A stretch of DNA of 64,000 nt from CAYVAP01 sp964343195 (GCA_964343195.1 CAYFIR010000002.1:62001-126000); one strand, 5' to 3'. Numbered from the stretch's first letter, positions 27,101 to 34,831 are shown. Program-made: numbers and translations. The notes: a model not told the origin generated them from the letters alone.

Positions 27101-29106
27101 AGTTTTTCTTCAATCAAATTGGCCGCTATGACATCAGCCTCAGGGTCATAGATGACCGTGGCTGTAGCAATACCTTTACCCAGGCGGTCGAGGTAATGGG
27201 GCCTCCGGAGGTCAACTTCACAGCGTCTGATACCGTAGGATGCTCACCTACCGCTATTGTATTTAACGGGCAAAGTACCCCTGCCGGTCTGGAGTGGACC
27301 TGGGACTTTGGAGATGGAAATACTGACAGTCTCCAGTCCCCCATTCACAGCTATGAGCAGGATGGTCAATACGACGTTTCGTTGACCGTAGTCGACCAGT
27401 ATGGCTGTACGGCGACCCGTACCAAACCACAATATATCGACCTGAGTCGTCCCGAGGCTGACTTTACCGCCCGCTATGTGCCCGCCTGTCCACCAGTGGA
27501 AGCTACTTTCACCGCAGCAGCCACCAGCCCCTATGGCATCACGCAGTATCAGTGGAATTTTGGCGATGGGGCCGTTGCCTCTGGCAATCCGGCTATTCAC
27601 ACTTACCTGGACACCGGAAACTATGTGGTCACGCTCACTGTTGTTGACGGACTTGGCTGCGAACAGGTAGTCGAAAAAGACACAGCCGTCAGCATTTTCG
27701 GAGAAAACAAACCCGCTCCGATTCTCCTTCATGCTGTTTCCGTGGAAGACCGGGAGTCGGTCCGCATGAGCTGGGCTCCCTCCAGAGCCAGTGACTTCTC
27801 GGCCTATCTGGTTTATTGGCAAAATACCTCTACTGGCAACTGGGAAGAAATCTACCGCACCACTGGTCGGCAGGATACCAGCTACCTGGACCGTCGGCCC
27901 TCCGTGCTTGACTGCGAGGCCAGCTCCTACTGCTACCTGGTGGTACAGCAAAACGAATGTGGCACGTTGGGAAGTTTGACCGAGGCTCGACCACATTGCA
28001 CCATCGAAGCAGTGGCCCAGCCCCTACCCGACCGCATACTCGTCAGCTGGAACAACTACCAGGGCTGGAATCAGGTGGATCACTACGAGATCTACCGCGT
28101 GAGTGACTATCAGCCTGCCAACGCGGAGTTCCTGGCGCTGGTACCTGGCTCGGACAACAGCTATGTGGACGAAGCCACCACCTGCTTCAACCAGTATAGC
28201 TACCGCGTACGGGCCTTTGGTACTGGCTCTTTGCAAACTTCCTGGAGCGACACTACCCTGGCTCAAAATGCCAAGAGCGCTCCTGCCGAAAGTACAGAAC
28301 TGGTCACGGCGACTGTGGTGGACAACCGAGACATTCGGGTAGAATGGCTGCCATGGTCGGCACCTGACCTGATCGAGGTACTACTGGAGCGCAGCGAAGA
28401 CAACGGCGGCACCTGGCTCACCGTAGGAGCATTTTCCCCAGATCAACTTAGCTACCGCGACAGCAGTGTTCGCATCAACGAGCAAAGCTATACCTATCGC
28501 CTGCAGGCACGTGATAGCTGCGGTTTCCGGACGCCCTACAGCAATTTGGGGAAAAGCATTTTGCTGGAAGCCAACAGCGAGAACTTCGCCAACGAGCTGA
28601 CCTGGACGGCTTATGAAGAGTGGGCCAATGGCGTGGAGGCTTATCGCATCGAGGTGCTACAGGAAGCGACCGGCCAGTGGGTAGAAGTAGATGTGGTGAG
28701 CGGGGATAGGCTAAGTTATGTGGATCGCAGCACCTTCTTTGAGCAGGGGCGGTATTGCTACCGGATCATCGCCCAGGAACGGGGCGGCAATCAGGCGTTG
28801 AGCATGTCCAATGAGGCTTGCACGGGCATTTCGCCCAAGCTGTATGTCCCCAATGTCTTTACGCCCAATAACGACGGGATCAACGAGACCTTCCGACTGA
28901 ATGGGGTTTACCTGCGTGAAGTGGAGGTACGGATCTATTCGCGCTGGGGCAAGGAACTCTTCGTGGGCCACAACCTTGACGATGCCTGGGATGGCCGCTA
29001 CGCTGGGCAGTTGGTGCCGGAAGGCGTGTACACCTACATCGTGGAGGCTACCGCACAGAATGGGGCGAGTTTGCGGGAAACCGGAACCGTGACGGTCTTG
29101 AGGTAA
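21115..29106 (+). CDS. Giant PKD-repeat surface protein with T9SS type B domain
   Basis: 2663 residues. A signal peptide (about 1-30, ALQAQ) is followed by about 26 PKD units, each ~85-90 residues with the hallmark W-D-F-G-D-G, a later N-P-x-H-x-Y and a closing V-T-L-x-V. Most also carry a 'GC' at the unit start; units 21 and 24 are degenerate. About four fibronectin-III-like modules follow (about 2200-2570). The last ~90 residues are a type B (gliding-motility C-terminal, CHU_C) sorting domain: 'PNVFTPNNDGINETF', 'IYSRWGKELF', 'WDGRYAGQLVPEGVYTYIV'. The protein is exported by T9SS and probably forms a long adhesive stalk on the surface. It stands alone on its transcript. Confidence 0.95.
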   Translation: MMGTWTKFQIICVGLLSWWLLLQSTALQAQITAEFTANNLSGCSPLTVQFAELTTGSVNSYNWDFGNGNTSTLPNPGVIYVNPGTYTVSLTVSDGANTTTETKTAYITVFADPVADFSVTPVTGCAPLTVSTTDLSAPGDGAINNWTWDFGDGTVSTNTAPDHTYLNSGMYDVSLTVSDVNGCSGSKLVPDLVTVGAPPQVNVSMTPPTVCQLPYVASFSSSVTGSGSYSYEWDFGDGGSSTQANPSHGYASPGTYPVTLITTDAAGCADTTTLPDPVQVAFPSANFAVADTVVCVGENLQLSNLSTGAVDFQWNFGDGTVFNGPQPSFSYNAAGSYSIRLIATNAQGCADTLLRTTYVTVSETPVAQFGSTDRQSCELPFLVEFSEASQGATNWQWNFGDGNFDTGPNPTHLYQSAGFFPVTLIATGLNGCSDTLIRNNYVQIQPPQAEFIADTIAGCIPLTVDFQDLSTSAFDSIDTWLWNFGDGGSSFAQNPSHVFNSVGQFTVQVIVVTTGGCRDTATLAIQAGTPPLVDFDANPKVVCATDPVSFLDNSSLATEWYWEFGDGGTSNAQNPIYTYGDTGLFDVTLVALYFGCPDTLVKPDFIRVLPPIAEFFPNPLYGCEVPLTVSFNDVSIGADHWFWDFGDGSSDTVQFPTHTFTALGTYTVTLTVTNDSTGCSDDYSYDLVITQPTANFAATDTFGCIGNVVNFLDLSGGAMNYFWDFGDGDTSNVANPSHSYSAAGTYDVTLIVSNDVGCRDTMVMPNLVEIIGPQADFSVDTTTGCAPLSVVFSNQSTATTPGSSITGYFWDFGDGVTSTAANPSHQFVDPGEYDITLVVVDDQGCADTLVRTGFIQPTYPTAAFTTLDTLTCPGAPVAFVNQSTGVGNTYQWNFGDGTSSTVPNPVKVYPGNSGQFTVSLIATDVNGCQSITTLSDFIEIGPPEALFAAAPTQQACPPLNVSFTNQSSPNVTNWYWDFGDGSTSTLPNPSKVYNLPGQYDVQLIVATVQGCRDTLDLPGLIDLTGPQGNFSFTPLEGCSPFEVTFTAQTQGAISWTWDFGDGSLGTGQSVTHTYLQDTVARPTLVIEDTAGCTVAIPADDSIVVRAGPNPQFQVLQTQTCLGEPLLIQNQSTSPLPITAYLWDFGDGNTSTAANPQHAYVTPGTYSISLTTTNLSGCVDSFALSTPITVAPRPTASFIPSQLSGCAPLSVTFNGQSGGGSPIGMREWDFGDGTTLNGQQSPLHTFATPGTYTVRLAVQDANGCRDSMELDIVVLGAPAPNFTVSATDGCAPRTVQFSDLSQGNIASWFWDFGDGGTSTQANPSHTYQTNGDFDVSLTVTNAAGCSATLMEPDLIRLNRPAAAFTSNATLLCPPAAVDFTAQATGDTTITQWLWDFGNGDTAIGPNPTYTYSQGGNFDVTLIVVDALGCADTLVDSQHVAVSMPPQADFTLDDSVICAPGTITALDASQGVTAPIVGRVFDFGNGQTAGGTSATGLYQNAGNFTLNLVVTDANGCTDTATQAILVHPPVNADFAVSDSTGCSEAPFSFFDQSSGATVVNWSWDFGDGNTSNQAFPIHAYDSAGSYTVTLAVQDQNGCVDTISKPNLIDLQGPSAAFTPLQSSGCIGSSFTFTDASTGASAIVGWSWSFGDGDSSNQQNPVHLYNQPGVYDVSLTVTDANGCRQTQTVPQAVVIFEGPQVAFALDITQGCAPLTVQFTDQSTSPNSTLTGWQYQYGNGSSYNFPNGTQTYTSPGTFEVVLTVTDAQGCAAADTQQITVLPGPNVDFISNIQSGCPPRPIDFLSQSGGPTPLASWSWDFGDGNMGNGPLFTHTYQANGLYDVKLVVEDANGCRDSLIRSQFIRIGEPLIDFGVDDSLPCPGEVVTFTDFSQPDTPFVSWSWDFGDGNTATGQTASHTYADSGRYDVTLTVVDALGCIGTQTIPELVKVQSPPVAYFTAPAFGCAPAIIQALDSSYGVSPLNTWNWQVNGSPEGSGQQAQFFFNQIGRYDISLRVIDDRGCSNTFTQAVEVMGPPEVNFTASDTVGCSPTAIVFNGQSTPAGLEWTWDFGDGNTDSLQSPIHSYEQDGQYDVSLTVVDQYGCTATRTKPQYIDLSRPEADFTARYVPACPPVEATFTAAATSPYGITQYQWNFGDGAVASGNPAIHTYLDTGNYVVTLTVVDGLGCEQVVEKDTAVSIFGENKPAPILLHAVSVEDRESVRMSWAPSRASDFSAYLVYWQNTSTGNWEEIYRTTGRQDTSYLDRRPSVLDCEASSYCYLVVQQNECGTLGSLTEARPHCTIEAVAQPLPDRILVSWNNYQGWNQVDHYEIYRVSDYQPANAEFLALVPGSDNSYVDEATTCFNQYSYRVRAFGTGSLQTSWSDTTLAQNAKSAPAESTELVTATVVDNRDIRVEWLPWSAPDLIEVLLERSEDNGGTWLTVGAFSPDQLSYRDSSVRINEQSYTYRLQARDSCGFRTPYSNLGKSILLEANSENFANELTWTAYEEWANGVEAYRIEVLQEATGQWVEVDVVSGDRLSYVDRSTFFEQGRYCYRIIAQERGGNQALSMSNEACTGISPKLYVPNVFTPNNDGINETFRLNGVYLREVEVRIYSRWGKELFVGHNLDDAWDGRYAGQLVPEGVYTYIVEATAQNGASLRETGTVTVLR
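21205..27705 (+). repeat. Tandem coding repeats (about 26 PKD units)
   Basis: Coding repeats of about 255-280 bases share the DNA core TGGGACTTTGGCGA(T/C)GG with small variation. The near-identity at the core and divergence between cores suggest old duplications with continued gene conversion. The strong codon bias also creates long spurious antisense frames across this stretch. Confidence 0.85.
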
Positions 29107-29121
29107 ACTATGGCATGGTTC

Positions 29122-29170
29122 AGGGATCATTGAACAGGGAACAGGGAGCAGGGAGCAGGGAGCAGGGAAA
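29122..29170 (+). repeat. Heptanucleotide repeat, AGGGAGC type
   Basis: Period-7 units AGGGATC, ATTGAAC, AGGGAAC, AGGGAGC x3 and AGGGAAA follow one another. It lies just after the giant PKD gene and before the stop of the acetyltransferase gene. Related degenerate arrays occur at 56651-56678 and 57121-57237. Confidence 0.85.
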
Positions 29171-29219
29171 AGAAAAGAGGAGAGACGGAGTTCAGGTTTC
29201 TCTAATGGATGGCCAATGT

Positions 29220-29771
29220 TCAGTGATCCATGATTCTCTCCTTCACCACCTGGGCGGGGTTACCTCGATAGATCTGGTAGGACTGGAGATTTTGGCTGGC
29301 AACGGAACCGACGGTCAATACGGCATGGCTCCCAACGGTCACTCCGGGGGTCACGACCGTCTGAGCACCGATCCAGGCTCCGTCCTCAAGGGTAATTTCC
29401 TGGGTCATGAGGTCAAAGGTGGGCTTCTTGAAGTTGTGGTTGCCAGTGAGGAGCATGGCTCCCTGCGAGAGGCAGCAATTGGCCCCAATCTTTACATCGG
29501 CTAGGTTATCGATCCATACTTTTTCACCGATCCAGGTGTGGTCCCCAATGGTCAGCCGCCAGGGATACTTGATGTTTACACCCGGCTTGATGATGACACC
29601 TGTTCCAATGCTTGCCCCAAAGGCCCGCAACAGACTGACTTTCAGCCCAATAAGAGGATTGAGAGGATTAATAAAAAATAACACATTCACAAAGTACCAC
29701 AACACCCGCTTCAGGCTATTGCCGCCGGGTTGGTACCATGAATTGTCGTATTGGGATAGATTGGTAGGCAT
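29220..29771 (-). CDS. WcaF-like acetyltransferase (left-handed beta-helix)
   Basis: 183 residues. Hexapeptide repeats build a left-handed beta helix ('GASIGTGVIIKPGVNIKYP', 'LTIGDHTWIGEKVWI', 'VKIGANCCLSQGAMLLTGNH', 'AWIGAQTVVTPGVTVGSHAV'), with the catalytic-type His in TGNHNF and the terminal 'YRGNPAQVVKER'. This is the WcaF/putative colanic-acid acetyltransferase type, which O-acetylates sugars of surface polysaccharides using acetyl-CoA. It is the outermost gene of the polysaccharide locus. A GTTCGTA heptanucleotide array occupies its upstream region, which could influence expression. Confidence 0.9.
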   Translation of the reverse strand: MPTNLSQYDNSWYQPGGNSLKRVLWYFVNVLFFINPLNPLIGLKVSLLRAFGASIGTGVIIKPGVNIKYPWRLTIGDHTWIGEKVWIDNLADVKIGANCCLSQGAMLLTGNHNFKKPTFDLMTQEITLEDGAWIGAQTVVTPGVTVGSHAVLTVGSVASQNLQSYQIYRGNPAQVVKERIMDH

Positions 29772-29780
29772 GGGGTGTTA

Positions 29781-29894
29781 GTTCGTAGTTCGTAGTTTCC
29801 CGCTCTGCGGGATTTCGCTGTGCTCAACGTGGTTCGTAGTTCGTAGTTCGTAGTTCGTAGTTCGTAGTTCGTAGTTCGTAGTTCGTAGTTCGTA
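29781..29894 (+). repeat. GTTCGTA heptanucleotide tandem array
   Basis: Two perfect GTTCGTA units (29781-29794), a spacer with the hairpin TCCCGC-TCT-GCGGGA (29798-29812), then nine perfect tandem GTTCGTA units (29832-29894). The array lies 10-124 bases upstream of the acetyltransferase start. The remaining 29895-30036 is pyrimidine-rich and includes further period-7 debris (on the minus strand GGTATAC GGTATAG GGT, about 29937-29953). Confidence 0.95.
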
Positions 29895-30036
29895 GTTGGG
29901 TACTGACCTGACTGCCATCGAGTTACGACCATTTCACCCTATACCGTATACCATCTTCCTACGCCCCGCCCATATTCCCCCTATAAACCTTATACACCTT
30001 ATTCCCCCCTTCTACCGCATACCACCTCCTTCTTCC

Positions 30037-31071
30037 TTATCTCTTCTCGATCATCTCCAGCAGGGTGTGGGTCCAGGTTTCGGGAGTAATTTTTTGGGCG
30101 AGTTTACGGCTGTGTTGCCCCCAGGCTTTAAGCGTTGGGGTATCAAGAGAAAATAGCTTTTGCAAAATCTGGTTGAGGCTCTCACGATCTTTGGCCCTGA
30201 ATATCAACCCATTGCGTTCTGGTTCAACAAAAGCATCGCCAGATCCGCAGGCATTGGAAGCAATAAGTGGAAGGCCCACAGCAGCAGCTTCGTGAAGGGC
30301 CACTCCCCAGGGTTCTTCCCGGCTCGGCAGAATAAAAGCCGTAGCCTCAGCCATCAGTGAGGGCAATTCTTCTGGTTGAACAAAGTCCTGATGGATGATC
30401 CTTGGATCATCCGGTATGGCAACACTGCCATCAGCTTTCCCCACCAGTTTGAGCTGCCAGCCCAATTGTTCATCTTGTGCGCAGAAAGCCTCGATCAGTT
30501 CTCCGATCCCTTTGTGCTCCATGATTCGCCCCACGTACAGAAGCGTGCGAGGCTCATTCTCCAGAGGGGCCTGTACGGTGGAAAACCGCGGTACGTCAGC
30601 GCTGTAATACCCCTGCCGAATGTGATCGGAGTCATACCCAAGTTTCGCGGCGTAGTCGGCTTGCCTGGGGCCTGCTCCCCAGATGTAATCAAAGTGCTTG
30701 CGTACCAGCCAGGGACTTAGCAAAGTCCCGATTCGCTGACGCAGGTCCCCACGCCACTGGTTGTCGAGGCCGCAAATAACCGGAGTAGCAGCAGGTTTGT
30801 AAGCCAATGCCTTAAGGTAGCCTTTATCAATCCAGCCGGAAACGAAGATCCCGTTTGGTTCGAAATCCTTCACGATCTGATCCAGCTCTGCCTGAGAAAG
30901 GGTACTCCGGTCAAAGACTTCCAGGCCTTCGCCAAAGTCGAACTCAAATGGCGCTTCCTTATTCACCGGCCAGCGAACCAGTTTGACCTGCATATGGGGT
31001 TCCTGCATCAGGCGATCCAGGCAGGCGATGGTGTAACCAGCTAGTTCAGAGTATAGGATTAGGATCTTCAT
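30037..31071 (-). CDS. Glycosyltransferase family 4 (GT-B)
   Basis: 344 residues, cytoplasmic. The Rossmann-type N terminus starts MKILILYSELAGY; the C-terminal GT1 domain has 'RTLLYVGRIMEHKGIGELIE' (about 175-195) and the nucleotide-sugar-binding E-x7-E motif region 'SREEPWGVALHEAAAVGLPL' (about 265-285). It transfers a sugar from an activated donor to a growing glycan; the donor cannot be told. It is part of the polysaccharide cluster on the minus strand, 64 bases from the next gene upstream. Confidence 0.92.
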   Translation of the reverse strand: MKILILYSELAGYTIACLDRLMQEPHMQVKLVRWPVNKEAPFEFDFGEGLEVFDRSTLSQAELDQIVKDFEPNGIFVSGWIDKGYLKALAYKPAATPVICGLDNQWRGDLRQRIGTLLSPWLVRKHFDYIWGAGPRQADYAAKLGYDSDHIRQGYYSADVPRFSTVQAPLENEPRTLLYVGRIMEHKGIGELIEAFCAQDEQLGWQLKLVGKADGSVAIPDDPRIIHQDFVQPEELPSLMAEATAFILPSREEPWGVALHEAAAVGLPLIASNACGSGDAFVEPERNGLIFRAKDRESLNQILQKLFSLDTPTLKAWGQHSRKLAQKITPETWTHTLLEMIEKR

Positions 31072-31135
31072 GAGCGAATTGATCTGGCCATCACAGGATC
31101 AGGTTGTCTGACCTCCAGCCACCAGCATGAATAAT

Positions 31136-31858
31136 TCATCGGAACAACTTGTACTTCAGGATGCAATAAATGGCACGAAATCCATCCTTCCAACCTATTT
31201 TTTTGCCTTCTTCATAGGTACGGCCATAGTAGGAAATGCCTACCTCATAGATGCGAATGCCGGGCACACGGGCGACCTTGGCCGTCACTTCCGGCTCAAA
31301 GCCGAAGCGTTTTTCCTGCAACTTCAGCCCCTTGAGCACATCGGCCTTGAAGAGCTTGTAGCAGGTTTCCATGTCGGTGAGGTTGAGCCCTGTCATGGCG
31401 TTGGACAAAAAGGTCAGGATGCCATTGCCGATCGAGTGCCAGAAGAACAGCACCCGGTGTGGATCTCCCCCGCGAAAGCGCGAGCCATAGACCACGTCGG
31501 CAAACCCCTCCAGCATCGGGCGCAGGAGGCGGTTGTATTCGCGTGGGTCATACTCCAGGTCAGCGTCCTGGATGACGATATAATCACCGGTGGCCTGGGC
31601 TATACCGGTGTGTAACGCAGCTCCTTTTCCCTGGTTTTGGTCATGTGCATAGTACCGAATGACCTGATCCAGGTCCTGCTCAGCCATGTAGCGCTTTAGC
31701 ACCGCTTCCGTATCATCCGTCGAACAGTCGTTGACCACGACGACCTCTTTCTGCACCCCATGGGCCAGTTCGACTCCGAGCACCAAATCCAGAATTCGGT
31801 GAATGGTGGGCGCCTCATTGAAGGCAGGAATGATGATGGAGAGAGTGGGAGCGCCCAT
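31136..31858 (-). CDS. Glycosyltransferase family 2, polyprenyl-phosphate sugar transferase-like
   Basis: 240 residues. GT-A fold with 'LSIIIPAFNEAPTIHRILD' at the start, 'VVVNDCSTDDTEAVL', and the DXD region 'IVIQDADLEYDPREYNRLL'. The acceptor region 'GLNLTDMETCYKLFKADVLK' and the absence of membrane segments resemble dolichyl/undecaprenyl-phosphate mannose or glucose synthases. It may supply a lipid-linked sugar for decoration in the periplasm, or act directly in glycan assembly. It sits beside the O-antigen ligase gene. Confidence 0.9.
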   Translation of the reverse strand: MGAPTLSIIIPAFNEAPTIHRILDLVLGVELAHGVQKEVVVVNDCSTDDTEAVLKRYMAEQDLDQVIRYYAHDQNQGKGAALHTGIAQATGDYIVIQDADLEYDPREYNRLLRPMLEGFADVVYGSRFRGGDPHRVLFFWHSIGNGILTFLSNAMTGLNLTDMETCYKLFKADVLKGLKLQEKRFGFEPEVTAKVARVPGIRIYEVGISYYGRTYEEGKKIGWKDGFRAIYCILKYKLFR

Positions 31859-31951
31859 ATTCGAAAGACAGTTTTGCGAATTGAAGAGGTATCAGGGCGC
31901 GAAGTTACCAAAGGAATTGGAAATGGTTAATAGTTGCTGCAAAAGGAATGA

Positions 31952-33319
31952 TCAACCGGATGTGGCTGGATTGAGGCCAGAGACAGAAGCATCACTGGAA
32001 ACAGGAGTTTTTGCTGTTCTCCCTATCTTCCTGTCCTGAGCAGCTGCAAGGAACTCTGGCCATTCAACAAGGATCATTACCACCATAAAAAAATGGATTG
32101 CAAAAGCATTCAGAGAAGAATTCAGCCAGCTTTCAAAGGTGGCTGAAACGAGAGCAGCCAACACAAATGGCAAAGCAAAAGCCCTGGACTTCATCCGGAC
32201 CAGCAGATTTATTAGGAAAATAATGAAGAACAAAAAGCCAATCAGCCCATTGTTCATCATAAAGGTAAGCCAGGAGTTGTGCATGCCGCCCTGGTGCTCG
32301 GTGGTAACCAGTATATCCGCCAGGCTGTGGAAGTAAATTTCTTCGTAGGCAAACCCCTTCCCAATGAAGGGATTTTGTAGGATTTGATTCCAACCCAACG
32401 TCCAGGCCAGGAAGCGCCCAGTACCGGTCTCTATGGACTCCACCCTCAGGAACTCTCCTAAGCCAATCATTCGGATAATATCGGTCGGGCTAAGGAAAGA
32501 GAAAAATACTAACATCCCTGGAATGACCCCCCCCCACAAAAACACGATTGAACCGGGATTTCGCTTATGGAACCAATACAAGAAATAGAAAATTCCTATT
32601 GTGCCCAGGGCTGTTCTTGAGCCTGAAAGGAGTACAGAAAAGAGTAACAGCACTATACCCAATTGCCACTGCCTCTTTCTATTTGGATAAACCTCCAGGC
32701 AGATTAACAGGATTGCGAATATCAGGGTAGCGTAAATGCCCAGTCCATTGGGATTACCCAATAAGCCACGATATCTTCCAAGCAAGAATGCCAGTGATGG
32801 GTTAACCATCATAGCCACAAGCCCCAAAATCAATATCCAAATTCCCAATGTAGAAACATCGGCAAGCAGGTTAGCATTTTTTCTAAAATGGTAAGGAATG
32901 TAATGCAGGGTTACCACTAAGAGCAGAAAGTAGGACACCATCTTTGAAAGAGATGTACCAATTGATGGACTGCGTAAGCCCCCGAATAAGGCAATGATAA
33001 AGAATGGAATGGCCCATAAAAACAGGGAGCGAAACTGATATTTGCCATTTGCAATCTCATTGATAGTCAGCCCACCTACTACGAGTATGGCTACGATCCT
33101 GAGATTTTTTACATAATCGAAATAATGGGCCCTGCTATCCCCCAGGATTAGGATCAGGATTAACATGATGACCAAATAGTCACTGCGGCCTTTAATCGCC
33201 CAAAAAAGTAGGATTGCCAGGCCCACAACCCAGCTGAGGGGAGCGAAGATGTTACCCAGGAGATAAAGCAGAAAGAAAACTCCCAGAACTGAACTATATT
33301 GTACTAAAAATTTCCTCAA
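31952..33319 (-). CDS. O-antigen ligase / polymerase family membrane protein
   Basis: 455 residues with about ten to twelve membrane helices. The large periplasmic loop before the last helices contains 'TGRFLAWTLGWNQILQNPFI' and the 'VTTEHQGGMHNSWLTFMMNN' motif, where 'H-N-S-x-L' is typical of the Wzy/WaaL (Wzy_C) superfamily. It joins O-antigen to lipid A core or polymerises repeat units. With an ABC exporter in the same locus, a ligase role is more likely than polymerase. The start is probably the TTG at 33317-33319, 7 bases after the upstream stop. A run of nine G (minus strand; 32527-32535) lies in the coding region at 'LWGGVIPGM'. Confidence 0.9.
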   Translation of the reverse strand: MRKFLVQYSSVLGVFFLLYLLGNIFAPLSWVVGLAILLFWAIKGRSDYLVIMLILILILGDSRAHYFDYVKNLRIVAILVVGGLTINEIANGKYQFRSLFLWAIPFFIIALFGGLRSPSIGTSLSKMVSYFLLLVVTLHYIPYHFRKNANLLADVSTLGIWILILGLVAMMVNPSLAFLLGRYRGLLGNPNGLGIYATLIFAILLICLEVYPNRKRQWQLGIVLLLFSVLLSGSRTALGTIGIFYFLYWFHKRNPGSIVFLWGGVIPGMLVFFSFLSPTDIIRMIGLGEFLRVESIETGTGRFLAWTLGWNQILQNPFIGKGFAYEEIYFHSLADILVTTEHQGGMHNSWLTFMMNNGLIGFLFFIIFLINLLVRMKSRAFALPFVLAALVSATFESWLNSSLNAFAIHFFMVVMILVEWPEFLAAAQDRKIGRTAKTPVSSDASVSGLNPATSG

Positions 33320-33325
33320 TTAGGG

Positions 33326-34456
33326 TTAGCTCGATTTTATCACCTTGCTTATTCTTGTCGTGGTTTCCCTGGCCACAGGAGGCCACAAAAATTTTTCAGT
33401 AATTTTTATTTGAGCGGCCTGTTTTTTCTCCACTAAAGTAGCTTCAGCCAGGTTGATGGCTGCAAGCAAAGTCTCCTTCAAAACTAACACATCTTTGGGT
33501 GGAATCAACCAGCCTACTGTCGAGTCAACCTCTTCACAGACTGCGCCGACATCAGTAGCAATAATGGCACACCCCCGGGCCATAGCTTCTAAAATAACCG
33601 TAGGCATTCCCTCTGAATGACTAGGACTTACCAAAACATCAGATTCATCCAGTATGGCTTTTATGCGCTCCTGCTCTTTAACCAAACCATGATAGGTAAA
33701 TGCTGAGCCTAGGAGTTGCAGGGACTCTGGAATAGGGCCCACAAAATCAAAATGAAAATCTTGCTCCGGCCCGAGTTGCTTCAGTACTTCATTGAGTTCC
33801 TCGATTCCCTTACGCCGCTCATAGCGCCCAATAAAAACAAATCGCCTCGGTTGAGTTGCCACCTTCATCTGATTAGCCAGCCACTCTTCATCCAATCCAA
33901 TGGGAATCTCCCAGATTTTGTCTCTGGAAACCCCTAAATCCAATAAGAGATCCGTCAGTTTCCCTCCCAGGGATTGTACATAATCTGCCTGGAGTAACTG
34001 GCGGCGCATAGGGGGAGCCAGTAACAACTGTTCAAGTCGATTTCGCCTACTGGCTGCTGGTTGCAGGGCCTCCATCCCGTGAAAATTTACACAAACGGGA
34101 GGGAAGCTTTCTCCTCTAGCCTTACGTCGCAGAATTTCCCACGCCGTATATCCCTGGGCATAAATAAAATCCGTTGGCGAGTGTATTTTTACCATCTCAG
34201 CTAGCTGAGTGGCATGGCGACATGAGTTCCGCATATAATGCCCAGGAATCTTCCCTGGGGTAGGAAAGGGAACCACAAACTCTTTAATATTCTTCCTGGC
34301 TTGGTCAGAAAATGGAACACTTCCCTCTCCTCCCAAATGATATAGGTGAACATTTACTCCCTCCCTTGCCATGAACTCGGCCAGGTAAAAGGAATGTTTC
34401 TGCATGCCGCCTAGCTGGTATGGATAGATGCCATCGGTAAGAAAAGTGAGGTTCAT
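33326..34456 (-). CDS. Glycosyltransferase family 4
   Basis: 376 residues, GT-B fold. N-terminal 'LTFLTDGIYPYQLGGMQKHS' with the GGMQ/xH loop of GT4 enzymes; the C-terminal domain carries 'RRFVFIGRYERRKGIEELNE' (about 205-225) and 'VLVSPSHSEGMPTVILEAMA' (about 288-307) with the conserved E-x7-E pair. It builds the surface glycan from a nucleotide sugar. It lies 7 bases upstream of the ligase gene, so these two are one unit; the divergent sulfotransferase gene begins 375 bases away on the other strand. Confidence 0.93.
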   Translation of the reverse strand: MNLTFLTDGIYPYQLGGMQKHSFYLAEFMAREGVNVHLYHLGGEGSVPFSDQARKNIKEFVVPFPTPGKIPGHYMRNSCRHATQLAEMVKIHSPTDFIYAQGYTAWEILRRKARGESFPPVCVNFHGMEALQPAASRRNRLEQLLLAPPMRRQLLQADYVQSLGGKLTDLLLDLGVSRDKIWEIPIGLDEEWLANQMKVATQPRRFVFIGRYERRKGIEELNEVLKQLGPEQDFHFDFVGPIPESLQLLGSAFTYHGLVKEQERIKAILDESDVLVSPSHSEGMPTVILEAMARGCAIIATDVGAVCEEVDSTVGWLIPPKDVLVLKETLLAAINLAEATLVEKKQAAQIKITEKFLWPPVARETTTRISKVIKSS

Positions 34457-34831
34457 TTAAGCTGCTTCTGTTAGCCCAATAAGTAGGAGGGCAAAAGTTG
34501 AATGGAGAAAGGTCTGGAGGTTATGAGGTCCAGAGCACATATATTTCCTTCATCCCTTAAATACTACTGCCGCTTAATCATAGAAGTAATTCATTTCCCA
34601 AAGGTACCGAAGAAGACCGCTTTAGTCTCACCAAAATCTACGATCAGCTCTTACAAGGCACATACTTAAACTAAGGGAATAAGATAATCTGGAAAGTGAA
34701 ATATTTGACTCGCAGATAAAGACTAAAGCTAAGACAATCTTCATAGAACTCCAATGTATATCTGTCCTCAATTGTAAGGCTATTATCGCGAATTAGTTGC
34801 AATCAAAAAAGCCCTTTCGTAACTAGTTCGT
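34457..34831. other. Gene-free AT-rich divergent region
   Basis: This 375-base stretch separates the divergent glycosyltransferase and sulfotransferase genes and should hold both promoters. It also contains an open plus-strand frame without start codon at 34561-34674 whose translation ends 'RFSLTKIYDQLLQGTYLN', similar in shape to the C-terminal tail of GT-B glycosyltransferases; this may be a gene remnant. No strong hairpin or repeat was seen. Confidence 0.5.

Noticed and set aside
21466..27996. Long antisense open frames (up to ~320 codons) opposite the giant PKD gene
   Set aside because: They recur with the PKD unit period, are products of codon bias in repeats, and show no conserved family motifs.
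29781..29894. Possible CRISPR array
   Set aside because: The unit is only 7 bases with no spacers, and no cas genes are present; it is a simple heptanucleotide tandem repeat.
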